Assembly (NCBI GenBank): GCA_029931535.1
Contig: JAQPZY010001297.1
Location: 1,798,001 to 1,862,000, forward strand
Origin: Margaritifera margaritifera
Lineage: Eukaryota > Mollusca > Bivalvia > Unionida > Margaritiferidae
Length of the DNA: 64,000 bases
Reading direction: 5' to 3'
In this document: piece by piece, positions 34,031 to 46,567 of the stretch
Layout of the letters: the number at the start of each line of letters is the position of its first letter
Position numbering within the stretch: position 1 is the first letter of the stretch
The notes under the pieces: generated by a model
The model's input: the letters and a program-made list of their open reading frames with translations, nothing else
Database searches by the model: none
What the model was told of the DNA's origin: nothing
Translations under genes and position numbers: made by a program

Positions 34031-36947
34031 TTATTATCTGCAGATTGAATAAACAGCTGCAGTCCCAACTTCCCCTCCCCTTCCCCAATGCGTCCATTGC
34101 TGTATACTCAACGGATCATTGATCACAATATTCTTTGTCCCAATTGGTTAATCGGATAAAGTTTAGAATCAGACTAAAACCCTACATCTAAAATATATTG
34201 ATAAATATGAATTCGTTAATACTGAGTAATATTTTCTGATTATGTACCGGGTTTTGCTTTCTTTCTTAAAATGGTATAGGTTTGATCGTTTAGCTTGTTT
34301 TTCGGATGCAAGATCTATTCTAAAACTGAAAAGTGGGGTGGGGGTGAGGTGGGGTGGGGTGGGGTGAGGTGGACGATTTCCCTACCCATGTGAGAAAAAG
34401 GGAGAATTGTTTTTTAAATATAGAAGAGATCTAATACAAAGGTTATGTATTGGAAACATAATACGTAATTTTAGGTTTATTTTTCGGCTTAATTTATTAG
34501 AAATAAGATCAAGTAGCGCAATAGCACCTCATATAATAGACCCTGACGGATATGAGTATGCACTTGTGTTTGTTTCTTATCTATATGTACTTTTCTTCAT
34601 CAGGTTGTCTGTGTCTGTTAAAACGGATCTCATTCGAAAAATCCTCACCTCTCTGGTATGAGAGACAAATATATTCATCTGTTAGAATGAGTCTTTTACT
34701 AGCATGCAATGAAAAAAGTTCCAATTGGTATGTATGTATGTATGTATGTATGTATGTATGTATGTATGTATGTATGTATGTATGTATGTATGTATGTATG
34801 CTCTAAACTATTTCATTTTTGGATTTAAGGCAACATAGCCTTTATTACGAAACAAAATAAAACCATGATAAATGGCAGTTTCATCTGCAATCTGTAACCA
34901 TTTCTATCACAATAAAAACATTTAGTAATAGCTGAAATTCTTCACAGTTTGTACTTTGGTGTAATACCCAAATCACCAGATAGTGGGAGAAATATCTTTC
35001 ATAACTGGACATAGATATTGAACGGCATATCAACACTCATAACCAGTGATAAAATTTAAAAGAGTTGGTATTGATAACACACTTTATAGTTCTCATTGGA
35101 TGATCATACGCGTTCTCAAGACTCGTTATTTCAAGTATACGACTTTTGTCGTGAACAATAAATAATATCCATCGTACACGACTATATCTCTAAACTATTT
35201 TCTCGTGTGTATTACAGGCACTTTACTTTCTGAAAGGTTTGGATCTAGGCTGTTGTTAATTGTTTCAGTTAAGTTATTGTATTGAGTGCAGTAATGGAAC
35301 CATTCTTGCAAAGCATGAACTCTTAAGTTCGTGAACAAAGAAGTGTTTTCTCTTCACACACGCCTTTGTAATTGGGACAAGTACCAATGAGTGCCTTTTT
35401 CGCTTAATCATAGGACAAATAACGACAAACTGCAAAACAATACCCCGGACAGTCGAAAATTATTTAGTTGATTAATAAGGCCACTATTGTCATTCCCGAT
35501 AGACCAACTAAGGATACCTATGCATTGTTAAAGGTAAGAAGGGTGACTAATGTTAAAAATTTCATGTACGTATCTTTATTTTAAAATGTCTCTTTACCAG
35601 TAAGATATAAACATATACAAATATACATATTTAAGAATGTTCTGAAAAAGAAAATGGATTATGGACACTACTTTGATGGTACCAATTAACTTTTGCCCCA
35701 GACGAAGTAGGTCTCCAAATACCTGTTGATCATTGATTTGATTTTTGAGCCGTAAAGTACACAAGTATTTGAAATTATAAACACGTTATGATTGGGGTTT
35801 TTTTTCTCAACAATTTAGACAATGACAAATGGGCTTATATGTACATATAGTTAAAGTGTTTGATCATCCCGAATCGAAGCGTTTGACGCATCTAGCTTGA
35901 CAGTTTGGAACAAATGAGGAGAAAAATAAAATGACAACGAAGATCATTAAAAGAAACTTTTCAGTCAATAAACATCAATGTTTTGATTTCGTACTAACTC
36001 AAATTGAAGTCATATACAGTCAGAACAATGATGATTTTTCATTGCCAAAAAAAAAAAAAAAAAAAAAAAATCCACAGTCAACAGCAGACAAGTTTGGTTT
36101 CTTCAAAAGACAGACATTTGATAAAGTTGAAGATTCAAAATCAAAGACAGTTTCAGACAAAATGCAAGTAATAACTTTAGGACTATTAGGGCTTACATTG
36201 TACTAATGTAATTGCCTCAGTATTAGAGAAAGTTTTATCTGTTCTGATCTGACCTCTCATGAGATTAATGTAAAATAGCAATAACATTTGCTTAGAATTT
36301 AAGTAAAATAAAAGGCCTATACATAATTTAGATGCTACTGAAATAATGACCAAATGCTACTGAAATAATGACCAAATGCTACTGAATGCTACATTTTTAG
36401 AAACGAGGACTTTGATGAGGTGGGTTGGACGGGTAGTCTCCTTCAAGCTCACATCGCCTCGATATATCTCAACCCCCTACCCCTCCTCACCGATAATGGA
36501 TGTCTGCGTCCGGGCCTGTAAAGAGCTCCGTACTTTTCACTGCACTTTTTATGATTTTTTATCAGCATTCGTGTTAATCATGGTGGAAAAAGGGAAATGT
36601 ATCTAGTTGTCTCCGTTCCAGAGACAAAAAAACAAACAAACCCAAAACAAACAAACAAACAAACAAATAACTTATGAAATATAGAAAGATCACACACACA
36701 CACACACACACACAAGTTCAAGGTTTTCATCTAGCTCAAATTCTTATTCTAATTCTATGACCCTAGCAAATGTTAGCGTGGGTATTATCTGCCCCTAAAT
36801 GTGTCTGCGCAAGTCACAGGTCAGTAGAACAAAGAACTCGCTAGCGTAAAGATTACAATATCGGGACTTTGGGATATCTTATGAAATGAACAATCATTCT
36901 GTGGAAATAACTGAAACGACTAATGGTACACACGCACTCAATATGGT
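34031..36947. other. Intergenic, no gene seen
   Basis: A+T-rich, with a GGGGTGGGGTGAGGTG tract (34332-34372), a GTAT tetranucleotide array (34728-34800), an A tract (36048-36070), three 22-bp copies of CTACTGAAATAATGACCAAATG-type sequence (36333-36390) and a CA tract (36692-36714). Confidence 0.5.
34728..34800. repeat. (GTAT)n microsatellite
   Basis: About 18 uninterrupted GTAT units. The apparent YVCM-type peptide frame is an artefact of the repeat. Confidence 0.97.
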
Positions 36948-37241
36948 CATCGATTCAGTGGCGGCGTGAGGGTTCAAGGCGCCTGGGGGCAATGTTATTT
37001 AGTGGCGCCCTTAATTTACTACTGATAACAGTTTTTTTGTTAGTTGCAAACCTCCGTCGTCCCCCCCCCCCCCCGCCAATATGTTTTGTGAAGAATTGCT
37101 CCAGTCAGACTAATGTCAAGGTGAAATACTATGAAAACTTCACCTGCAAGAATATAAAAAAAAATCCCGAAGGCGCCCACTTTCCCTGACGCCCGAGGGC
37201 AATTGCCCCCAACAAGCCACCACGACGCCAATGCATCGATT
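36948..37241. mobile_element. hAT MITE with perfect 8-bp target duplication
   Basis: The element is 36956-37233 (278 bp). It starts CAGTGGCGGCGTG and ends CACGACGCCAATG, inverted repeats matching at 11 of 13 positions. CATCGATT flanks it at 36948-36955 and 37234-37241. An 8-bp duplication and a CAGTGGCG terminus are diagnostic for hAT. Subterminal GGGGGCAAT / ATTGCCCCC motifs also pair. It has no coding capacity and contains a C-run at 37062-37074. Confidence 0.88.
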
Positions 37242-39226
37242 GATAGATAAAAAAAGGAAAAGAAAACATATGATGATAATTATTGAAAAGAGTTTTAAAA
37301 AATACTGTGGATTCAAAACATAGAAACCCTATCTCAGCGTATTTTTTTTAAATATTATATAAGCCTCATGGAGAAAGTACATACACAACATCAAATTAGT
37401 AAATTGAGGACCCCGCCCCATTTTAAATGCAACACATTATCTAATAAATAATAGATTGTCATGTTCTACTTTATATGTTCTACTCTTATTTGTTCATCAT
37501 AAATCTATTAAGTAAAGGTTAAATGAAAATATGTGCTCGCAGTTCAAATTACGTACTCTAATGAAAGGGAGGATTTAATGTTCAATATTTGTAGTATAGA
37601 TGTTATATTACCCAGGCCACATCTCCCCCCCCCCCCCCATCGTCTTTTTTAAAAACAGCACCCTACACGATGCAATAATTATAAAACTACCATTACCCTA
37701 CTAACCACAATATCTTTTTTTTTTTTTTTTGAAAGTCCTTGGTCACCATGACCATACTGTCACCCATTAAAAAAAAATCCAACACCACCATACAGAATTA
37801 ATCAACTTAATATGTGAAAATCAGAAAAGCAAAGCAAGGAAAGATGAAATCACGCTTGTCACCCACTTTTATAGTTTAAAATGTAAGCACTTCGGAACAA
37901 AATAAGATTTAACGGGCGAGAGAACTAAAAAATATAATGAGTTGTTCCACATCTTTTAAAAATGTAACTAGTAAAATATTTCACCAATGGAGAATAAACA
38001 TAAATAACTCATAACCAGGACGATGGACTCAATGCAAACAGTTTTATATCAAAAGGACCTTCTCTGGACACTACTGAAATCGAAATGGGCTTCCAAATGT
38101 TTTTCCATGTATCCGAGAGGGTAAGAGCTTAATTTAAAAATGTGTCGGACCCTAGATTTATCTATGAATATATTTTAAATTTTACTAAAAAAAATATTTT
38201 TTGATTACATGTTTTGGCCTGAGTGCGCGCCAAATATATACACACACAAACACACGTATTTATTTATTTCATGTTTTTTTCGCATAAATTTGAATAACCC
38301 ATCAAACTTACCATCCGATGGAATATTCAGAAGTGGCCTTGTCCACTCTGGAACTAGTATTTCAATGTATGCATCATGCATGCATTATAATCAGAATTAT
38401 CCTATGTCATAAGTGTTTAATCTAAAAACAAGTTCCAGGATACTAGCATAAATACACATGGAAATCATTATGGAGCATCCATGGAACATGTTTCCATCGC
38501 GTGCTGTACAGAGTAAATATTCCAGCAGGATTTTGAGGATCCCTTTTTGATGTAACAGTCAATGCAACGGCCACTGTTATTAATTTTCTGTGCATATTAA
38601 TAATGTATACTGCTTAGGTTCTGCTAGATATTATCAGGTGAAATCTGTAAATTTCTAAGAAATGAATAAATGCTAACTTTTAGCATATATCACATATCAA
38701 AGATTTCCAACAGAAGTAATTACAATAAATTAAGCGTGGTGAATCATGGCCCATCCGCACATTACATCATCTACAAAACAGTTACGTCCATTGAAAATAT
38801 GCTCTCCAGTCAATTGTTTTTAAATGAACATTACTGTTTATCTATTCATGAAAGACAACTTCTCTTTAGGAAACCCCCCCCCCAAAAAAAAAAAAACAAA
38901 CAAACGTATTATTTGGGTTTCAAATATGTCTAGTAAAATAATATCATAAATCGATCGTCCTCAATCGATATCACACAATCAAGCGAGACGCAGAGCCCTG
39001 ACAAGTACAAGTGTTTGATAACAGTCATTTACATTTTTAGAATTTATTTTGTTGTGCTCGTAGTATCCCGGATAGATAATGATTTGACTTTGTCCTCCGA
39101 CAGGTTGGTTTTGCATAGTATATTCAGTTCTAGATCATATACCTAAAAGATGTCTCGCACTTGAACTAATACAAAACAATCTGTCAATTTTTACTTCAAA
39201 ATGATATTCACCAACTGTCTTTCCAG
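37242..39226. other. Intergenic or intronic, no gene seen
   Basis: A+T-rich with C- and A-runs (37625-37639, 38875-38900). No supported exon before 39227. Confidence 0.45.
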
Positions 39227-39283
39227 AACAACCATCACTGCTTGAAGAAGAAACCGGTACTCTGAGAAATAATACAGAACAAG
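39227..39283 (+). CDS. Candidate cytoplasmic-tail exon, paralogue of the one at 53494
   Basis: CTGTCTTTCCAG precedes 57 bp in phase 1-1, with GTAAAA after it. After one base from the previous exon it reads KQPSLLEEETGTLRNNTEQ. The exon at 53494-53544 reads NQPSLSQETNIAVHKNA in the same phases. The intron sequence after both (GGGTAAGAGGGAGATGTCTC / GGGTAGGATGGAGGTGTCTC) is also similar. Conservation of phase, QPSL and flanks shows a duplicated exon. The function is not known. Confidence 0.45.
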
Positions 39284-40883
39284 GTAAAATATGATTTTGG
39301 TTTCCCTCTTCCCTTTCTATGGGTAAGAGGGAGATGTCTCTATATTCCTTACCTATCCTTATTCTAGTTTACCATCATCTGTTCTATAATTTAACTGGTT
39401 CAGTGCTTTTGTTGCTCTAGTATACATTAAATTATAAATGTAAACGAACCTGTAGATAACTAGACTTTATCTTAGATGCTCTTTTACACAGGAATAATAA
39501 TTTTAGCATACACCAAAATTTACAGTCACTCTAAAGATACGCATTTTCCCGCATTTGCACTCTTGACATACAAACCTCATAAAAATATTTTAAACTCTCG
39601 GAACATATATTTTAGCTGGTTAGCTGCTGTTTATGCGAAGAATTTTCTCTGTTAGATGGATTGTGAGCTCTTCTAGGCAGATTTTAAGTAAGGATGCTTC
39701 TTTCATTTGGGCGAAAAAACCTATTGGTTTTTATGTCACACGGCCAATAAGCAAAGTCACTGTGAATCAAACAGTGGGGAAATTCTGTGCGATATATTTC
39801 ATAACAAACCACATAATGGCATCAAACTCGAGAGTCGACTCGCTGTTATGTAAGGAAAATTATGTGCAGAATTTTGAATAAGCAGCTTAAAGTTCAAGGT
39901 CACGAGGACGAAAATAAAAATGTGTTTTCTTCTAGTATATCTTGTGTTCTACATCGTCGTTGTTTAGTAAACGTAATAAAAGCTTTGCCGTTGGGGAGCA
40001 GAGGTAACCATTTTATTTAAATGTTTAAAGGTCAATGTCTGCAAAATCTTGCTTATCTATCTTTGTCGTGCAGTTAGACATATCCTCCTAAATACAGAAC
40101 TTGCAAATACAGGGCTGGCGTATAAACTCCCGTTTACTGCACTCTTGATAGATTGTATTTTGGACAGTGATCGAATTGGTTTCAATTTCAACACAGATGA
40201 TCAATTTATCAGAACCGTTCTCGATCGATTGTCTGTATGCTTCATGAAAAAAATTATTTTCGCATACATTGAAACGTTTCTGTGTCTTGAATTCAGTGAA
40301 TTTTCACTGTCACCAGGTTATCTTACAACGACTCTGGATGTAAGGTACTGGAGATCTCTATCCGTCTGCACTGTGGACATAAATAAAAAAAAAACAATGT
40401 TTATGCTGTCTCGTTAAATATGTCTTTCAGTATGTATGATATGATGTATGACAAGTGCTTTTGCTGCCAGTATTATTATGTGTATCAACGACTCTGAAAA
40501 TCATGATCGAATGCTTGGTCATTTACTTTTAGGACCTAGCTTCGATTGTTGTAGTGAATCGTCAAACCACTACTTTTGGACATGATACTAAGAATCAAAT
40601 TAATACTATCTGATTGAAACTATCTTACTGAGGTAATTTTCGGAGTGAAACACATTAGTTTGAATCTTGTCGTAATTTTGCATGATTTATGTCAATGTAT
40701 TTTTTAGTCAGTCAACTTACTTCATTAAATAAAAACATATGTCAGTTGACTGACATGGGCACCATCTAGACTTTAGGGTCTAGTTATTCGTTATTGGTGG
40801 GAATAAAAATATGACTGATATATGATACATTCCTTTGAAATTATCACTATATATATTTACCTAAATGCTATTAAATGTAATAG

Positions 40884-40978
40884 TACATGGGTAGCACCAG
40901 TTGTTGTTGCGTTGGCAGCCATGTTGATTGGGGCTGTAGTGATACTTATAATTATATGCATGCGCCTCAAAAGGAACA
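40884..40978 (+). CDS. Candidate single-pass transmembrane exon
   Basis: The frame TWVAPVVVALAAMLIGAVVI, LIIICMRLKRN is a classic type-I membrane anchor: ~24 hydrophobic residues followed by basic RLKR. It ends at AGGAACA|GTAAGT, a strong donor, in phase 1, which matches the phase-1 start of the tail exons at 39227 and 53494. Joining to 53494 would give ...RLKRN-NQPSL. The acceptor (AATGTAATAG) is weak and the frame stays open upstream to about 40825, so the start is uncertain. No ectodomain exons were recognised nearby. Confidence 0.45.
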
Positions 40979-43900
40979 GTAAGTTTGATCCATGCAATTG
41001 ATTTCCTTATGAAGGAACAGTAAGTTTAATTCATGCAGTTGATTTCCTTATAAAGGAACAGTAAGTTTAATTCATGCAGTTGATTTTCTTATGAAGGAAC
41101 AGTAAGTTTGAAGGAACAGTAAGTTTGATTCATGCAGTTGATTCCTTATGAAGGAACAGTAAGTTTGATTCATGCAGTTGATTCCTTATGAAGAAACAGT
41201 AAGTTTGAAGGAACAGTAAGTTTGATTCATGCAGTTGATTCCTTATGAAGGAACAGTAAGTTTGATTCATGCAGTTGATTCCTTATGAAGGAACAGTAAG
41301 TTTGATTCATGCAGTTGATTCCTTATGAAGGAACAGTAAGTTTGAAGGAACAGTAAGTTTGATTCATGCAGTTGATTCCTTATGAAGGAACAGTAAGTTT
41401 GATCCATGCAATTGATTTCTTTATTAAGGAACAGTAAGTTTGAATCATGCAGTTGATTTCCTTATGAAGGAACAGTAAGTTTGAATCATGCAGTTGATTT
41501 CCGTATGAAGGAACAGTAAGTTTGATCCATGCAATTGATTTCTTTATTAAGGAACAGTAAGTTTGAATCATGCAGTTGATTCCTTATGAAGGAACAGTAA
41601 GTTTGATTCATGCAGTTGATTTCCTTATGAAGGAACAGTAAGTTTGATTCATGCAGTTGATTTCCTAATGAAGGAACAGTAAGTTTGATTCATGCAATTG
41701 ATTTCCTTATGAAGGAACAGTAAGTTTGATTCATGCAGTTGATTTCCTTATGAAGGAACAGTAAGTTTGATTTATGAAGTTGATTCCTTATGAAGGAACA
41801 GTAAGTTTAATTCAATCAGTTGATTTCCTTATGAAGGAACATTAAGTTTGAATCATCCAGTTGATTTCCTTATGAAGAAACAGTAAGTTTGATTCATGCA
41901 GTTTTTTCCTTATGAATGAACAGTAAGTTTGAATCATGCAGTTGATTCCTTATGAAGGAACAGTAAGTTTGAATCATGCAGTTGATTTCCTTATGAAGGA
42001 ACAGTAAGTTTGAATCATGCAGTTGATTTCCGTATGAAGGAACAGTAAGTTTGAATCATGCAGTTGATTTCCTTATGAAGGAACAGTAAGTTTGAATCAT
42101 GCAGTTGATTTCTTTATTAAGGAACAGTAAGTTTGAATCATTCAGTTGATTTCTTTATTAAGGAACAGTAAGTTTGAATCATGCAGTTGATTTCCGTATG
42201 AAGGAACAGTAAGTTTGAATCATGCAGTTGATTTCCGTATGAAGGAACAGTAAGTTTGATCCATGCAATTGATTTCTTTATTAAGGAACAGTAAGTTTGA
42301 ATCATGCAGTTGATTTCCGTATGAAGGAACAGTAAGTTTGAATCATGCAGTTGATTCCTTATGAAGGAACAGTAAGTTTGAAGGAACAGTAAGTTTGATT
42401 CATGCAGTTGATTCCTTATGAAGGAACAGTAAGTTTGATTCATGCAGTTGATTCCTTATGAAGGAACAGTAAGTTTGATTCATGCAGTTGATTCCTTATG
42501 AAGGAACAGTAAGTTTGAAGGAACAGTAAGTTTGATTCATGCAGTTGATTCCTTATGAAGGAACAGTAAGTTTGATCCATGCAATTGATTTCTTTATTAA
42601 GGAACAGTAAGTTTGAATCATGCAGTTGATTTCCTTATGAAGGAACAGTAAGTTTGAATCATGCAGTTGATTTCCGTATGAAGGAACAGTAAGTTTGATC
42701 CATGCAATTGATTTCTTTATTAAGGAACAGTAAGTTTGAATCATGCAGTTGATTCCTTATGAAGGAACAGTAAGTTTGATTCATGCAGTTGATTTCCTTA
42801 TGAAGGAACAGTAAGTTTGATTCATGCAGTTGATTTCCTAATGAAGGAACAGTAAGTTTGATTCATGCAATTGATTTCCTTATGAAGGAACAGTAAGTTT
42901 GATTCATGCAGTTGATTTCCTTATGAAGGAACAGTAAGTTTGATTTATGAAGTTGATTCCTTATGAAGGAACAGTAAGTTTAATTCAATCAGTTGATTTC
43001 CTTATGAAGGAACATTAAGTTTGAATCATCCAGTTGATTTCCTTATGAAGAAACAGTAAGTTTGATTCATGCAGTTTTTTCCTTATGAATGAACAGTAAG
43101 TTTGAATCATGCAGTTGATTCCTTATGAAGGAACAGTAAGTTTGAATCATGCAGTTGATTTCCTTATGAAGGAACAGTAAGTTTGAATCATGCAGTTGAT
43201 TTCCGTATGAAGGAACAGTAAGTTTGAATCATGCAGTTGATTTCCTTATGAAGGAACAGTAAGTTTGAATCATGCAGTTGATTTCTTTATTAAGGAACAG
43301 TAAGTTTGAATCATTCAGTTGATTTCTTTATTAAGGAACAGTAAGTTTGAATCATGCAGTTGATTTCCGTATGAAGGAACAGTAAGTTTGAATCATGCAG
43401 TTGATTTCCGTATGAAGGAACAGTAAGTTTGATCCATGCAATTGATTTCTTTATTAAGGAACAGTAAGTTTGAATCATGCAGTTGATTTCCGTATGAAGG
43501 AACAGTAAGTTTGAATCATGCAGTTGATTCCTTATGAAGGAACAGTAAGTTTGAAGGAACAGTAAGTTTGATTCATGCAGTTGATTCCTTATGAAGGAAC
43601 AGTAAGTTTGATTCATGCAGTTGATTCCTTATGAAGGAACAGTAAGTTTGATTCATGCAGTTGATTCCTTATGAAGGAACAGTAAGTTTGAAGGAACAGT
43701 AAGTTTGATTCATGCAGTTGATTCCTTATGAAGGAACAGTAAGTTTGATCCATGCAATTGATTTCTTTATTAAGGAACAGTAAGTTTGAATCATGCAGTT
43801 GATTTCCTTATGAAGGAACAGTAAGTTTGAATCATGCAGTTGATTTCCGTATGAAGGAACAGTAAGTTTGATCCATGCAATTGATTTCTTTATTAAGGAA

Positions 43901-44795
43901 CAGTAAGTTTGAATCATGCAGTTGATTCCTTATGAAGGAACAGTAAGTTTGATTCATGCAGTTGATTTCCTTATGAAGGAACAGTAAGTTTGATTCATGC
44001 AGTTGATTTCCTAATGAAGGAACAGTAAGTTTGATTCATGCAATTGATTTCCTTATGAAGGAACAGTAAGTTTGATTCATGCAGTTGATTTCCTTATGAA
44101 GGAACAGTAAGTTTGATTTATGAAGTTGATTCCTTATGAAGGAACAGTAAGTTTAATTCAATCAGTTGATTTCCTTATGAAGGAACATTAAGTTTGAATC
44201 ATCCAGTTGATTTCCTTATGAAGAAACAGTAAGTTTGATTCATGCAGTTTTTTCCTTATGAATGAACAGTAAGTTTGAATCATGCAGTTGATTCCTTATG
44301 AAGGAACAGTAAGTTTGAATCATGCAGTTGATTTCCTTATGAAGGAACAGTAAGTTTGAATCATGCAGTTGATTTCCGTATGAAGGAACAGTAAGTTTGA
44401 ATCATGCAGTTGATTTCCTTATGAAGGAACAGTAAGTTTGAATCATGCAGTTGATTTCTTTATTAAGGAACAGTAAGTTTGAATCATTCAGTTGATTTCT
44501 TTATTAAGGAACAGTAAGTTTGAATCATGCAGTTGATTTCCGTATGAAGGAACAGTAAGTTTGAATCATGCAGTTGATTTCCGTATGAAGGAACAGTAAG
44601 TTTGATCCATGCAATTGATTTCTTTATTAAGGAACAGTAAGTTTGAATCATGCAGTTGATTTCCGTATGAAGGAACAGTAAGTTTGAATCATGCAGTTGA
44701 TTTCCGTATGAAGGAACAGTAAGTTTGATCCATGCAATTGATTTCTTTATTAAGGAACAGTAAGTTTGAATCATTCAGTTGATTTCTTTATGAAT
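40971..44795. repeat. 40/41-bp minisatellite of exon-intron junctions, with 1173-bp higher-order repeat
   Basis: About 90 or more monomers follow the pattern AAGGAACA-GTAAGTTTGA-(T/A)TCATGCAGTTGAT-TTCCTTATG. The first monomer overlaps the end of the transmembrane exon: AAGGAACA is its last 8 bases and GTAAGT its donor. Short 17-bp monomers (GTAAGTTTGAAGGAACA) recur. A block starting near 41380 recurs essentially unchanged at 42553 and 43726, and one near 42138 at 43311 and 44484, a constant 1173-bp period. Variants TTATTAAGG, CGTATGAAGG and TCCATGCAATT mark positions inside the higher-order unit. Confidence 0.95.
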
Positions 44796-44976
44796 CAAGA
44801 CAAAAAATAAACGTCATGTTTTGTGAAAATGTTAACTTCATCACAAATTAATTTCTATGAAATAATGCCTGAAATTAAATCTGATATTTGAATTATTGAT
44901 ATTCGTATTAAATTAACCATGAAAAAGGAAACTATTTATACATATATTTTAGTTAAGATTGACTTTGAGGAGATAC

Positions 44977-45178
44977 AGCTTGCAAAATACATATTGATTT
45001 CAAATTGCATTCATACAGCTTGTAAAATACATATTGATTTCAATTAATATTCATGCAGCTTGTAAAATACATATTGATTTCAAATTTAATTCACACATCT
45101 TGTAAAATACATATTGATTTCAAGTCGAATTCATACAGCTTGTAAAATACATATTGATTTCAATTTGCATTCATACAG
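44977..45178. repeat. 40-bp tandem repeat, five units, ending CATACAG
   Basis: Units begin at 44977, 45017, 45057, 45097 and 45137 and read CTTGTAAAATACATATTGAT, TTCAAATTGCATTCATACAG with small differences. The end of a unit resembles a weak 3' splice site (T-rich, then ACAG). The last unit is followed by AATTATCAGACC. Confidence 0.92.
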
Positions 45179-45782
45179 AATTATCAGACCAATGTCTGTA
45201 ATTTGCGACATGTTGTGTCCCTAGTTTTGAGATTGTTATATGAATGTCTTCAATGTTCTGTTCTATTCGGCATTTAGTAGAAGTCTAATAAGTATAGACA
45301 GTTTTGCTCTTATCAACGTTACCAATCAAATGAACGTCACCAAGTTTCTCTTTCAATTTAGACAATATACATACGTTTTTAGGTATTTGTCAGAAACGGA
45401 CGAGAGAGAGAGAGAAGAAAATCGTATATTATTTAATTGACTGTATCTAGTTTTTTTCCATATAATTTAATTTGTCTCCAGCAATTATATTTCTGTACCC
45501 TTTTGAATTCTCAAAATGTTGCTTATTATTGCCTTCCTAATTTTGCACTCTGTTCTGTCTGGCTGGCTGTCTCTCTTCTGGACACATTTTCAAAACTTTG
45601 AAAGAATCTAGCATGATAATTTGCAGAATAAGTATCCAATTACAATGTGATATTAAAAAGAGGCGCGATATTGAAGTCGATAAGAGATAAGGAGATCAAT
45701 ATATGTCTGCCACTGGAAACACACTCTTGGTGAGAGATAGCAATATACTCGATAAATAATTTGGGATACGATTAATCTTTAA
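45179..45782. other. No supported gene
   Basis: A+T-rich spacer with a short GA tract (45402-45414). A phase-1 entry after 45178 would read KLSDQCL and stop; this is too short to call an exon. Confidence 0.35.
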
Positions 45783-46567
45783 GATGCACACTCAAGACTA
45801 GTCTCAAAGTAGGGACATTATTTGATTTAAGATGCACACTCAAGACTAGTCTCAAAGTAGGGACATTATTTGATTTAAGATGCACACTCAAGACTAGTCT
45901 CAAATTATTGACATTATTTGATTTAAGATGCACACTCAAGACTAGTCTAAAAGCAGTGACATTATTTGATTTTGATTTAAGATGCACACTCAAGACTAGT
46001 CTCAAAATAGTAGTGACATTACTTGACTTTGATTTAAGATGCACACTCAAGACTAGTCTCAAAATAGGGACATTATTTGATTTAAGATGCTCACTCAAGA
46101 CTAGTCTCAAAATGGAGACATTATTTGATTTAAGATGCACACTCAAGACTAGTCTCAAAATAGGGACATTATTTGATTTAAGATGCACACTCAAGACTAG
46201 TCTCAAATTAGGGACATTATTTGATTTAAGATGCACACTCAAGACTAGTCTCAAATTAGTGACATTATTTGATTTAAGATGCACACTCAAGACTAGTCTC
46301 AAAATAGGGACATTATTTGATTTAAGATGCACACTCAAGACTAGTCTCAAAGTAGTGACATTATTTGATTTAAGATGCACACTTAAGACTAGTCTCAAAT
46401 TAGTGACATTATTTGATTTAAGATGCACACTCAAGACTAGTCTCAAAGTAGTGACATTATTTGATTTAAGATGCACACTCGAAACTAGTCTCAAAATAGT
46501 GACATTATTTGATTTAAGATGCACATTCAAGACTAGTCTCAAAGTAGTGACATTATTTGATTTAAAA
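45783..46567. repeat. 48-bp tandem repeat, 16 units, open on both strands
   Basis: Units start GATGCACACTCAAGACTAGT, then CTCAAAGTAGTGACATTATT and TGATTTAA. Unit starts are 45783, 45831, 45879, 45927, 45981, 46038, 46086 and every 48 bp to 46518. The only length variants are +6 (after unit 4) and +9 (after unit 5). Because 48 is 16 codons and all indels are multiples of three, long frames stay open on both strands: 280 codons minus (RLVLSVHLKSNNVTTL-type) and 224 plus (FDLRCTLKTSLKIGTL-type). Confidence 0.95.

Noticed and set aside
34552..34806. ORF ending in YVCM repeats
   Set aside because: Translation of the GTAT microsatellite.
41380..44774. Minus-strand frames of 63-101 codons (MIQTYCSLIKK...) as genes
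   Set aside because: They are translations of the minisatellite, recurring every 1173 bp with no independent coding evidence.
40971..44795. CRISPR-like look of regularly spaced ~40-bp repeats
   Set aside because: There are no unique spacers; the whole period is repeated, and the context is a eukaryotic intron.
45179..45202. Terminal exon KLSDQCL-stop after the 40-bp array
   Set aside because: Only seven codons, a weak acceptor, and no resemblance to the two better tail exons.
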